Below are positions 34,701 to 43,270 of a stretch of DNA of 64,000 nt, in pieces (within the stretch, counting starts at the first letter, position 1; every line of letters begins with the position of its first letter). The notes beneath the pieces were generated by a model. That model saw only the letters and a program-made list of their open reading frames with translations. It ran no database searches and was not told where the DNA came from. A program made the position numbers and the translations under genes. Source of the DNA: Brasenia schreberi (taxonomy: Eukaryota > Streptophyta > Magnoliopsida > Nymphaeales > Cabombaceae); assembly GCA_036023115.1 (NCBI GenBank), contig JAYKKT010000061.1, forward strand, positions 12,149,501-12,213,500, given 5' to 3'.

Positions 34701-37700
34701 GACGGGTCTAATACTTATATGGTTGGACAGGGAAGTGTACCCATATATTTTTCAGACTTAAAATCAGTTTACCATATTCTTAATTTCCCCATAAACTTAC
34801 TTTCTGTCACTGCATTAACTCGTACTATGAACTGTAGAGTAACATTTGATTCTACTGGATGTATATTTCAGGATCTAGAGACGGGAAATTTTTTTGGTCA
34901 TAGTAGACTACAAAGGGGATTATACATCTTGAAGGATAATTTGTAGCATACAACAACTTATAGCACTTCTGCTCAAGCAGTTCAGGATGCAGAAATTTGT
35001 CTGTGGCAATGGTATTATTCATCACCCGCTTGTCCTCACACACCACAACAAAATGGTGTGTGGTGAACGAAAAACATCGTCATCTTGTTGATACAGACTC
35101 GGACTCTCTTAATAAATGCTAATGCACCCTTGAAGTTTTGGGTGATTGCATTGTTCTTACAACATTTGGTACTTGTTATCCGGTAAATCGAATGCCATCT
35201 TCTTTTGGGTAATAAAATTCCTCACTCTCTTTATTTCCTAAAGATCCTCTTTATGTCTTGTTCCCCCTCGTGTTTGGTTCCACTTGTTTTGTTCATGATC
35301 TCTCTCCCGGCCGTGATAAATTGTCTCGCTCTGAATTTGTTAAATGTATCTTTCTTGGGTATTCTCGAGTTCAGAAGGGATATCGATGTTATTCTCCTTC
35401 TACACATCGACTTTTATGTATCCAGCATGTTGGCATTCTTTGAGGATACTCTTTCTTTGTCACATCGCCTACATCCGACTTACTCCATCTCGTGTACTAC
35501 CCATTCCTCTTTTTGCAACACCTGTCTCTAATCCTCAAGCTCCACATTCACGGGATGACCGTCCGCGTCGATTTGGTATTACTTATGAGTGCCTAATCTC
35601 GAATTAGAGTTCTGAGATCACACCTACTATTGATTCTCATGATTCGCCTCCGCTCCAATCGCTTCTCCCACCGAACGGTCCCACCCGACACTTCGTTGAC
35701 CTACTATTGCACTCCGTAAAGGTAAACACCTTCTGCACTCTCAATCCTCATCCGCTTACAATTTTCTAAGTTACCATCGATTATCTCCTTCCCATTGTGC
35801 CTTTGTGTCGGCGTTTGTCATCTATTACCATTCCTAAGAATGTTCAGGAAGCATTATCTCATCCAGGATGGCGACAGGCAATGACCGATGAGATGACCGC
35901 TTTGGAATCTAATCATACATGGACACTTGTTTCACCTCCTCTGGAAAATCTACAGCTTGGTTGTCGATGGGTATTTACTATTAAAGTTGGCCTGATGGGT
36001 CAGAGTGACGATTGAAAGCCCTACCGGTGGTAGCGAAGGGATACACTCCAAAGTTTATGGTTTGGATTACAGGTTGATACTTTTTCTCCCCTGTTGCTAA
36101 GATGGCGTCCGTACGTTGTTCTTTTTGTCTATGGCTGCCATGAAGCCGCGCGAGAGCCCTTGTATCGACTCGGATATTAAAAATGCCTTCTTACATGGTG
36201 ATCCTGGAGGAGAAATCCATATGGAGCAACCACTGGATTTGTTGCCTCAGGGGAGTCAGGTCTTGTTTGCTTTACAAAAGTCTTATATGGCTTAAAAACA
36301 GTCACCTACAAGGCCTTGGTTTGGGAAGTTTAGTAAAGTTATTCAAATAGCTTTGGATTTGTATGATTCGTTGGTGCGGCACTACCATCTCCAGTATTCT
36401 TTAAATGCTCACCGTTGAATAAACTTATTTATCTTGTGGTATATGTGGATGATATTGTCACTGTGCGATGACCAAGAAGGCATTAAGCAATTGAAGCAAT
36501 ACCGTTTAAACATTTTAAAACTAAAGATCTTGGCCCATTCGATACTTTCTTGGGATTGAAGTAGCCCAATCAAGAATTGATGTGTTGCTATTTCTCAAAG
36601 GAAATATGCCCTTGATATTTTGGAAGAAACGGGGATGCTTGATTGTAAACTCCGTTGATACTCCTATGGACCTCGAATGTGAAGCTTCTACCTAATCGTG
36701 GGGAGCCTTATCCCGACCTAAGCAGATATAGAAGATTAGTTGGGAAGTTAAATTATCTCACCATGATCTCGACCTCGTACCTTGCTTTTTCCCGTCGTTG
36801 TTGTGAGTCGCTTTCAACTCACCATGTGAGTCATTGGAATGCGCTTGTTCCGAATCCCAAGATACATCAAGGATCACTCCTGGCAGTGGCTTGTTTATAT
36901 GGACAAGGGTCATACTAATATCATTGGATATACCGATGCAGATCGGGGTGCGGTGTGATGCTGGGTGATAGAGGTCCACTTCAAAGTTAACCGTGTGCTT
37001 ATTGGAGGTAACTTGATTTCATGGAAAAGAAGATGTGCATCAAGTTGTTGCAAGATCGAGCACCGAAACAACAGTATCGTACATGGCTAATACTACTTGC
37101 ATGTAACTTTGTGGCTAAAATATTTGCTTCAAGAGTTGAAGTTTTGTGAGATAGGTCCTATGGAACTTGCTTGTGATAACCAATCAGCCTTGTATCTCTT
37201 CTCAATCCAATTTTTCATGAAAGAACCAAACATATAGAAATTGACTGTCACTTCATCAGAGAGAAGATTACTCTACAAGAGTTCCAACTGAAGTATGTTA
37301 AATCAGAAAATCAGAGAGCTGATTTTTTTACTAAAGTTATTGCTAGCAGACAACTAAAGGATACGTTATCCAAATTGGGTGTTCTCAATATTTTTCACCC
37401 AACTTGAGGGGGAGTGTTAGACGAGTTGATAAGTTGATAATGTATATGTAGTTCTTTTGTAATGTTTGATAATGGGTCGTGTAATGGGTTATTATATGGG
37501 TCTAGTGTAGAATCGGTTCAATTAGTTGTAGATAAGATCAATTAGGGGTGTTTTTGTCATTCAAGTTAGATTAGGTTTAAATAAGTGCAAGGGCCAAAAA
37601 ACGTGTTCTTAAGTTAGGCAGCACAGCAGTAGCCGCAGGGTTTTGTTCTAGGGCAGATTGGAGGAATGCCTCCAATCGGCCATCGTCTGTAAGTTTTATT

Positions 37701-40700
37701 TTATATTTGACAACAATAAAGTTGTTAATTTTATAATAATGGATATGTGGCAGACTCAAGTTTTCCATTTCTTAAAGCAATAGGTAAATCATAAGAAGCA
37801 TTAGAAGTGCTAGGAGTTACTTGAGGAGGAATTGTTTCAGGGTGAGTATCTTGATTCAAGGTAGCATTTAGATTTTGCATAACAACCTTTTTTTCTCCTT
37901 TAGAGTAGGTCTTCCATTCACCTTTTTCTCAAGACCTATTTTCCGCATTTCTGTCTCACTTTCTGAGTATTCTTCTTAAGGTATTATCGGCAGCACCATA
38001 GAAAGCAAATTGTTGGCTGATTGGTTGTCCTTATTCTCATAAAATAGATTTTACTCATGGAATGTCACATCTGTGGTGACATAACATCTTCTCTTAACTG
38101 AGCCATAGCATTTGTACCCTATTTGTGTAGAGGAGTATCCCAAAAATATACATTTGATTGCTCTAACATCAAGTTTATCTCTATTGCTTTTATGTATATC
38201 TACAAAGCAAGTACATCCAAATATTTTCAAAGGAACATAAAACTATCTTTGGTTATGACACAATAAATAGAAGGGAGAATCGCGATGAAGAACTGCACTA
38301 GGCATGTGATTTATAAGATATGTAGTTGTTAAGGTTGCTTCTCCTCAATAGACTTTACAGACATTATAACCAATCAGTAAAGTTCTAGCCACGTCCAATA
38401 TATGCCTATTCTTTTTTTCAGGGACACTATTATGTTGTGGAGAGTAAGAGCATGAATTTTGATGTAATATGCATTTACTTATAATAATTACTGATATACT
38501 CTCTCTCTCTCATTATCACTTCTAATAATTTTGATAGAATTTTGAAATTGATTCTTAATAAACTCACAATATGAGGGCAAAATATTCACTACTTTATCTC
38601 TTGTTTTCAAAAGGTAAATCATGGTAAACCTAGTGCAATCATCTATAAATAAGATAAAATATCTATAACCATGTAAGAATGTAATGGAACATGGACCCCA
38701 AATATTTGAATGGATAATTTCAAAGTGTTTTAAAGATCTAATTTCATTCCATAGAAAGGAAATACGATGATGTTTAGTTCTCTGACAGGTATCATATCTC
38801 AAAATAAAATCATTATAACTCTGAAATTCAGGTAACAAAAATATGATCTTAGAGAGAGGAAGATGTCCAAATCATTGATGCCAAAGTGACAATTCTGCTT
38901 TCTGTTTTTCAGTAAGTAACAAGGTTCTTTCTGCTACTGTGTGGGCCTCCTAATAAAAGTATAGTCCTCTCTTCATGCTACTCTGACCAAAAATTTTCTC
39001 CGTCTTCATTTTTGGAAATATAGTGAGTAGAATCAAATGTCACTTTGCACTAGCGAAAGCATTAATAGAAAGTAAATTCACTAATAGATTAGGAACTTGT
39101 AGAACATTTTTAGTCCAAGAGATGTAATAATACTCTCTTTCCCAACAATGAGAGTATTTGACCCATTAACCATCTTAATGCCAATGCCTCCCTTAATCAA
39201 ATGATAATCCTGAAAGTTCCCTCTGGTTTCCACCACATGGTATGTAGCATCGGAGTCAATAACGCAAATTCGTGTATAGAAGTGGAAGAGATACACTGGG
39301 CCATAAACAAAAAAGGGTAAGCTATGGTGGCTTGTGGATCAACAGTAGTTGAAGTGGATGTTGTCTGAGAATCAACAAGTCTCGATTCCAGTTCTTCTAT
39401 CTTCCTCTTCATTTCGGCCAAAGAATTCAGATCAGTGTCCATCACATTCTTTTCATTTTAGTCACTCACACAAGCCTTAATTGTTGATTTTGGTTATAAC
39501 TTAGTCGACCAATACCAACATGTCTCTCGAGTATATATGGCTTTCCTGCAGTGAATGCATGAGAATTTGTCTTTATCATCTCAAGAATGTTGTGTTCGAC
39601 CTCTTCCTCTTCCACTATGCCCTCTTCCTCCACCTCTAAGTTCAAAGGTAGGCTAACAGTTCTTTCTAACAAAGGCCACGGTTTCTATGCTTTTATTTTT
39701 CCCTCCTTTCTTAAGATGTCGTCTATCTTCTTCTCTCAAAAGTAGTGCATAAACTGTGCTAAGTGAGAGAAGTTTTTCCCTATTTAAGATATTATTTTTC
39801 ATTGCTAAAGAAATACCCCATAACAAATCAAACACTTTTCTTTCTTTCATGCAATTTTGACATTTCGTTTTCGAATAAAATTGCAGTTCTTCACGTAATC
39901 CTCAAAACTCTACATAATATTTACTTACTGTTCTCCCCTTGTCGGCATTTGCGAATCCTCTCTATAATTTTGTATTTTTTAGCGATGTTTTTTCTCTGAG
40001 CATAGCCATCCTAGACAACTAGCCAAATCTCATGGGTTGATTCAAAGAATATAAAAGTACCCCAATAGAAGATATCATTGACTGAATCAACCAAGAACTT
40101 ATCAAAGCATTTTCTCTACGCCACCTGAAGTAAGAGGGATTGGTAATGCTAGGTGTAAAAATTTCTCTAGTAAGGTATTTTCATATTCCTTTAGCAAACA
40201 TTGCGAGTTCAATAGATCTCGCTCATTACAGATAATTTCTCCCATCTAGTTTCAAATAAATTATTTGGAATGCCTCTAATTTGTCTATGTTGGAATTTTC
40301 TGTAATTTCCAGCACCTTCTTCCTTTTCTGTCATGATCGCCCCCTCACTCTAAGCTGCGACATTTGTATTTCCTCAAATTTCTTTTTCGTATCGCTTTCT
40401 TGTTTGATGCATAATACCTTCCAATAAATTTTTTTGAACTGCTCCCTTTTGCAAACCCTAACTTCTTTGAAAAATGCCTCTTATACGCGATCTGCAAGCA
40501 CCCTAATTCCAAGGATTAGACTCTGATACTATGTACTTCTTTGAAAAATGCCTCTTATACGCGATCTCCAAGCACCCTAATCCCAAGGATTAGACTCTGA
40601 TACTATGTTGGTGAAATCAAGCATCAAATCATCAAAGAATGTAGCAAGCATCAAGGGGATATGAAACGGCAGTCTGCTCTCCAATGGAGTCGGCGGCTCC

Positions 40701-41686
40701 TTTCTTTTATTCCTCTTTTTCTTTAATATGACCTAATGGCCATGATTACAATTATATACACTTTATAGCTTGAAGGACTATTCTACTCTTGTTTAGTAAT
40801 ATATACATTACAACTTAAGTATGACTTTTCTAGTATTATTTATGTGGATATTGGATCTTCAAGCACATCTTGGGTCATAACTAATCTCTTCAACACCTCT
40901 AAGTACCTCTATAGCCAAATGAATGCCATAGTTTGGAGCTCACCAAACTCTTGGCCACTCAACTTAATTGAGGACTCCACCTGTTGATTATTGCAGACGC
41001 ATTCACTCAAGTTTGTGTCCACATCTAATACATGCATGTATCCATGTACTATGTGTGCATGTGCCTGCATGGATCGAATATATATATGTTGGGCATGCTA
41101 ACAAGCAGCATTATCATAACTATACCAATTACTATATATATATATATATATATTATGGGGGGAGAGCGAGCGAGAGGTCAGAAGTTCCCATTACATATGG
41201 AACAAGTTTACTCAAAATTTCCTCCAGTAGTGGTACCAACTCTTTGGGTGCCAATCCCTACTTACACCCGGACGTGCACATTGCTACCATCTAGACATGA
41301 GATTTGAAGGAAGTTTTGAGACTTTCCTAAAGCATTATAAAACTGTCACATGCGAATTATGGGCCGAAAATATATAAACTGGGATGAAATTTGGGACGTG
41401 CCAAAGGAAATTTAAGACATAAGAAATTCTTATTGTCATTTTAAAGGGGTTTGAGCTCTTTCAACCATGTGTCTGAACCAGAACTATCAAATGAATACTA
41501 TTTCTGAATCTGGATTAGCAGAAGCATGAATATTTATTATAGACATGATGGGAATTATCAACCCTAATCATGTTTCTTAACCTGTTTTCCACTTGCTCCA
41601 CTCCGTAGGTGCAAGGTTTGCTTGAAGGAGCTAAGGTGCTAGAATGGCTTAAGCAACATGCAGAAATTCAGTATGTCACGAAGTGA
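21807..41686 (+). CDS. TIG: Trigger-factor-like plastid chaperone, C-terminal exons (partial)
   Basis: Four exons with GT-AG borders join in frame: 21807-21887 ([19 protein letters not shown]...), 21975-22124 ([13 protein letters not shown]...[10 protein letters not shown]), 22653-22748 ([17 protein letters not shown]...) and 41609-41686 ([19 protein letters not shown]...VTK, stop). Together they give 134 residues matching the helical C-terminal chaperone domain of bacterial trigger factor and the plastid TIG proteins of plants. Trigger factor binds nascent chains at the ribosome exit; the N-terminal ribosome-binding and PPIase parts are not in the window. All exon lengths are multiples of three (81, 150, 96 and 78 nt), with no stop or frameshift, so the gene looks functional despite an 18,860-bp last intron filled by retrotransposons. 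The name is from recalled homology, not a search. Confidence 0.85.
22990..23279 (-). repeat. 3' LTR of copia-E
   Basis: On the - strand TGTTGAAGAGACTG... ending ...CACCGACA. A polypurine tract (ATGAGGAGGCA on the - strand) lies at its right edge, 23280-23292. Confidence 0.85.
23280..24170 (-). pseudogene. copia-E RT end and RNase H
   Basis: From about 24110 leftwards: [59 protein letters not shown], a broken ADW block, [12 protein letters not shown], and near the end [19 protein letters not shown] and KLEIMS before the polypurine tract. Several stops. Confidence 0.75.
24171..24750. other. Unassigned insert in copia-E
   Basis: T-rich stretch with no recognisable domain on either strand. It lies between copia-E RNase H and the miniature RTE and probably belongs to a decayed element. 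Confidence 0.3.
24751..24962 (+). mobile_element. 212-bp miniature RTE: LINE head joined to LINE tail
   Basis: Positions 24751 to about 24855 match the first 105 bp of LINE-A and LINE-C (AACTCCGCTCATGTAAGG, GGTCCCAAGCCCGGATAAAG, CGTAAAACTTTGTCGGA). After about 33 bp of other sequence, 24889-24962 match the RTE 3' end (AAACAAAGAATC, GTAGCCGACCCCATCTAG, (TTG)n). All coding sequence is absent. The form resembles non-autonomous RTE derivatives. No clear target duplication was seen. Confidence 0.75.
24963..26388 (-). mobile_element. Copia remnant: LTR piece, RNase H and RT (copia-F)
   Basis: LTR remnant 24963-25119 (TGTTGAAGAGACTGG on the - strand at the right edge) next to a polypurine tract (ACTTGAGGGAGAG, 25120-25132). 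Then on the - strand: RNase H ([32 protein letters not shown] at 25370-25270, [14 protein letters not shown]), [49 protein letters not shown] and [14 protein letters not shown] (26210-25899; YVDD changed to YVNG), up to [13 protein letters not shown] at about 26380, where the LTR of copia-G cuts it. Confidence 0.78.
26389..26668 (-). repeat. 3' LTR of copia-G
   Basis: TG...CA ends and 280 bp, inserted into the RT region of copia-F. Its right half aligns with the copia-F LTR remnant at 24970-25119. No 5' partner LTR is present. Confidence 0.7.
28239..28945 (-). pseudogene. copia-G integrase C-terminus and linker to RT
   Basis: Two overlapping open stretches (28945-28424 and 28517-28239) joined by a frameshift near 28510. 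They encode [68 protein letters not shown], the conserved region between integrase and RT in copia. Confidence 0.75.
28991..30275 (+). mobile_element. 5'-truncated RTE LINE (LINE-E)
   Basis: Starts within RT (ACATTCAGAATTGTGCG) and ends with the RTE tail GACCCCATCTAGTATGGG plus (TTG)n. The 141-residue stretch 29029-29454 is open: [79 protein letters not shown] stop follows, then an intact [12 protein letters not shown] box near 29475. The C-terminal domain (29848-30039) has several stops. No target duplication is evident. Confidence 0.85.
30282..30533 (-). pseudogene. Possible plant mobile domain (PMD) fragment
   Basis: 83 residues on the - strand beginning [21 protein letters not shown], then DGELV. 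The pattern (W-C-x-M-x-I-x-L-x-D/V-V-x-E-I-x-G-L-x-I-D-G) resembles the GEMTITLQDV...GLPIDG block of the plant mobile domain found in MAIN-like proteins and in some transposons. The rest ([20 protein letters not shown]...) is not recognised. The assignment rests on pattern memory alone; it could equally be a fragment of an unrelated gene. Confidence 0.35.
31184..31345. repeat. Array of short hairpins with 33-34-bp period
   Basis: Four consecutive inverted repeats start at 31191, 31224, 31258 and 31291: TCTCCT/AGGAGA, ATCTCCC/GGGAGAT, TCTCCT/AGGAGA and TCTCTC/GAGAGA. A degenerate fifth lies near 31320. Loops are 2-5 nt. Between palindromes the sequence is less conserved. On the - strand the 33-bp unit equals 11 codons ([22 protein letters not shown] and relatives). 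Confidence 0.8.
31686..32498 (-). pseudogene. copia-E reverse transcriptase fragment
   Basis: On the - strand from 32498: [49 protein letters not shown], then a tandemly triplicated segment (32213-31925), and [37 protein letters not shown] (31860-31690). It is interrupted upstream by copia-C and downstream by the insert ending at 31685. Confidence 0.75.
31925..32213. repeat. Three tandem ~100-bp units in the copia-E RT
   Basis: Units 31925-32013 (89 bp, lacking an 11-bp block), 32014-32113 (100 bp) and 32114-32213. Each contains GGGGCGAATGTCTCGTTATAG and TAGAAGAATTCAT, about 95% alike. They repeat the [11 protein letters not shown] region of RT. Confidence 0.9.
32504..32807 (+). repeat. 5' LTR of copia-C
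   Basis: 304 bp from TGTTAGACGAG to TTTTATAATA. The end is TA, not CA, fixed by both the primer-binding site and the target duplication. Confidence 0.85.
32808..32820 (+). other. Primer-binding site of copia-C
   Basis: TGGTATCAGAGCC, complementary to the 3' end of plant initiator tRNA-Met, directly at the LTR edge. Confidence 0.85.
32821..33512 (+). other. copia-C leader, non-coding
   Basis: Between primer-binding site and gag. Contains repeated GGAATCGTG and GTGACAG phrases and no coding signal on the + strand. Confidence 0.5.
33513..34440 (+). pseudogene. copia-C gag
   Basis: The conserved start is MAGKEKGIDN at about 33513. [92 protein letters not shown] and a [17 protein letters not shown] knuckle (Gly to Glu) at about 34318-34365. 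Stops at 33715, 33776 and 33847 and a frameshift near 34190. Confidence 0.8.
34440..37400 (+). pseudogene. copia-C pol, integrase core deleted
   Basis: 34476-34946 is open and holds protease [12 protein letters not shown] and GAG-pre-integrase up to GLYILKDNL. At about 35008 the HHCC and catalytic core are missing: ICLW...[12 protein letters not shown] joins directly. Then [85 protein letters not shown], and the RNase H end [26 protein letters not shown]. Dense single-base indels from 35050 to 37120. Non-functional. Confidence 0.8.
37415..37738 (+). repeat. 3' LTR of copia-C
   Basis: 324 bp. Differs from the 5' LTR by a 10-bp duplication (GTTGATAA), one further indel and about 17 substitutions. 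Preceded by ACTTGAGGGGGAG. Confidence 0.85.
37744..39450 (-). pseudogene. copia-E protease, integrase and linker
   Basis: From the right on the - strand: coiled [22 protein letters not shown] (39445), protease [12 protein letters not shown] (DSGA altered to DSDA), [13 protein letters not shown], then integrase [47 protein letters not shown] (38838-38488; first catalytic Asp is Asn), a degraded middle, FGCTCF- and [12 protein letters not shown] patches near 38200-38080, and [15 protein letters not shown] at about 37760. Related to copia-A pol throughout. Confidence 0.78.
39451..40336 (-). pseudogene. copia-E gag
   Basis: Starts near 40336 ([14 protein letters not shown]). [63 protein letters not shown] (39850-39720), then a Gly/Arg-rich segment and [17 protein letters not shown] (CCHC knuckle with the His replaced by Tyr). 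Several stops and frameshifts. Confidence 0.75.
40337..40460 (-). other. copia-E leader
   Basis: Short stretch between gag start and the duplicated primer-binding region. No feature beyond that. Confidence 0.4.
40461..40608. repeat. 74-bp tandem duplication covering the copia-E primer-binding site
   Basis: Units 40461-40534 and 40535-40608 are about 96% identical. Each contains, on the - strand, TAGTATCAGAGTC. Only the right copy abuts the LTR. Confidence 0.88.
40606..40895 (-). repeat. 5' LTR of copia-E
   Basis: 290 bp, - strand TGTTGAAGAGATTAG...CACCAACA, with the primer-binding site at its left edge and TIG intron to its right. Confidence 0.88.
40901..41608 (+). other. TIG intron end, with a TA microsatellite
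   Basis: Host intron sequence that joins 22984 if copia-E is removed. It contains (TA)n at about 41132-41153 and no coding evidence. Confidence 0.6.
41609..41686 (+). CDS. TIG: TIG last exon
   Basis: Acceptor CTCCGTAG at 41608, 25 codons and TGA at 41684-41686. The residues GAKVLEWLK and the QY near the end are typical of the trigger-factor C-terminus in plants. It lies 18.9 kb from its upstream exon. Confidence 0.85.
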   Translation: MQGLLEGAKVLEWLKQHAEIQYVTK

Positions 41687-42186
41687 GAATGTTCAGTCAC
41701 ACGAGGACAAAAGTTCTGAAAGTCGGACCATGAGTAAAGTTTTGTATATTTCCTTCATATTGTTTTCCCCTCCCTCAAGCATGAATTTTCTTCTTAACTT
41801 ACTAATTTTTGTATCATTAAGAAGATTACTGTTTTGAGGCTTGGGACTGTGGCGAGATAAGAAAATAATTTACTAGAAAAAAAATGATATATTGTATTTC
41901 AGTTTGATTTTTGTTGGATCCGTGTCCAGCTTTAGATCAATGTTGTTACCGCGTTTTCACCTTCTGTCACACACGTGCACAAATCTCGAGAAAAGTTTTC
42001 CACTGTAGTCATTCTTTTCCCATATAGCAGATCAAATTCAGTCGAATTGACACCCATTATGTAAGGTTTTGAGCAGTCTGTGCCTTGTACTCATAATTTA
42101 TGGCACTCTTAGTTCTTTCTACCTAATTGCTGCAAGGTTTTTCTGGCAAGTTATTGGGGCACTTGCGCCCGAGACCAGACCCAAAT
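41687..42186 (+). other. TIG 3' flank
   Basis: Presumed 3' UTR and downstream spacer. No gene or repeat recognised. AT-rich at 41860-41900. Confidence 0.4.
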
Positions 42187-43270
42187 TTAACCAGCAAAGC
42201 AGCAGTAAGCTACCAAACGGGGCATAGAAGCCCCAAGCACATCACAGTTAAGTGGCTGAGCAATTTCTTCAGGGCAGTCTTCTAGATTTGGGATCCAATG
42301 AAAAAGAGAAGCAAGGAGGGCGGCAAACCAGTGTGCACCTGTCTCCCTCTGAAAAGGCATGGTTGAACGCCATCTCACATCCTTCTCAATCTGCTAATTG
42401 GCCTCATGAATCTGCTAACGGATCCTTCTTGCTCTGGAGAACCAGTGATCTATGATCATCACTGAATAATTTTCGCTTACAGCTCTCTGAACTTACCACT
42501 TTCCCATGCCACCTCGAGTCTTTTCCAAAATCCTCACATTTCTGCATTAATAACATTGTTTAAGGCTAGCCGGTCTGTATATCCCTTTAGTTAGTTACCC
42601 GCAATATCTGAGATTACACCACCATATCCAGCAGTCTCAGGGTCGGCTTCAAATGCACCATCTGAGTTTATTTTGACCCGCCCTTTCTCTGGTGGCTGCT
42701 AAGAAACATTCATCACTTGCTTCTCTTTACGCGGCTTGATTGATTCAAAGAAATTCTTTGATGTGTCTGATAATAGTTTCCACTGGATCATGGTAGGGCG
42801 CAAAGTCTTCACCGAAAAAGCTTTTGTTCCGTCAACCATATCATTACGGCATACATTGTGCTCCAGTTCAGGTTCTTGATTTTTCCAACCCAGCATTTGA
42901 GGTTGAAAGCGAACCAATTATCCACCCAGAACTTGACATTGTTTCCATCACCAGATCCCATTTGATGCTGCTTATTGCTGTAGCTCTTGCAACTCTTTCT
43001 ACAGCCTCGAATAAAATCCTAATCTTTTCGGAGCTCAGCATCTTCCTCCTCCCTCTGCCCACCAATTAATCCACAATTTTTATGAGAAAGGCATCATTCA
43101 TCAATTTTAGCTGCTGGATAGTCAACACACCTTGTCTTTTGGGCCTGCAAATTGCTTTCCAGTTGTGTCAAGTGGACCTTTTTACCGGAAACTTCTCCTT
43201 GGTTTCTCACTGATAGCTTTATTTGGAAGACGTCCAGCTAGCTTGTATGATCTTATATTGACCTGGGCTA
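42187..43270 (-). mobile_element. L1-type LINE remnant: RT end and RNase H
   Basis: On the - strand with frameshifts: an L1-type RT C-terminal block (WKAICRPKRQG, RQLKLMNDAFLIKIV at about 43170-43080), a zinc-finger-linker part (43065-42868), an RNase H start (KINSDGAFEADPETAGYGGVI at about 42680-42620) and an end (ETGAHWFAALLA...CDVLGASMPRLVAYCC, 42378-42187). RNase H after RT separates it from the RTE elements. No 5' half or poly(A) tail was identified. Confidence 0.6.

Larger units (their letters stand above)
32504..37738 (+). mobile_element. Ty1/copia element, complete ends, nested in copia-E (copia-C)
   Basis: LTRs 32504-32807 and 37415-37738, with a perfect 5-bp duplication ATGGA at 32499-32503 and 37739-37743. 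Primer-binding site TGGTATCAGAGCC (32808-32820) is a perfect initiator-Met match and the polypurine tract ends at 37414. Removing it rejoins the copia-E linker ([12 protein letters not shown]...VSYSNF). Gag and protease are fairly preserved, the integrase core is largely deleted, and the RT-RNase H half is full of indels. LTR divergence is about 5-6% by hand count. Confidence 0.9.
22990..40895 (-). mobile_element. Old Ty1/copia element with nested insertions, in the TIG intron (copia-E)
   Basis: Two 290-bp LTRs (22990-23279 and 40606-40895) in the same orientation, flanked by a perfect 5-bp duplication CCTCT at 22985-22989 and 40896-40900. On the - strand the 5' LTR is on the right. It is followed by a primer-binding site (TAGTATCAGAGTC), gag, protease, integrase and RT, interrupted at 37738-32504 by copia-C and at about 31685-24110 by further elements, then the end of RT, RNase H, the polypurine tract and the 3' LTR. 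The LTRs differ at roughly 12% of positions by hand count, the highest here. All ORFs are broken. Confidence 0.88.

Noticed and set aside
35205..35607. Several short + strand ORFs in copia-C
   Set aside because: They are frame-shifted pieces of the integrase C-terminus ([17 protein letters not shown]) and not separate genes.
40968..41307. Overlapping + strand ORFs before the TIG last exon
   Set aside because: They run through the TA microsatellite in the intron, have no recognised domain, and no splice arrangement links them to TIG.
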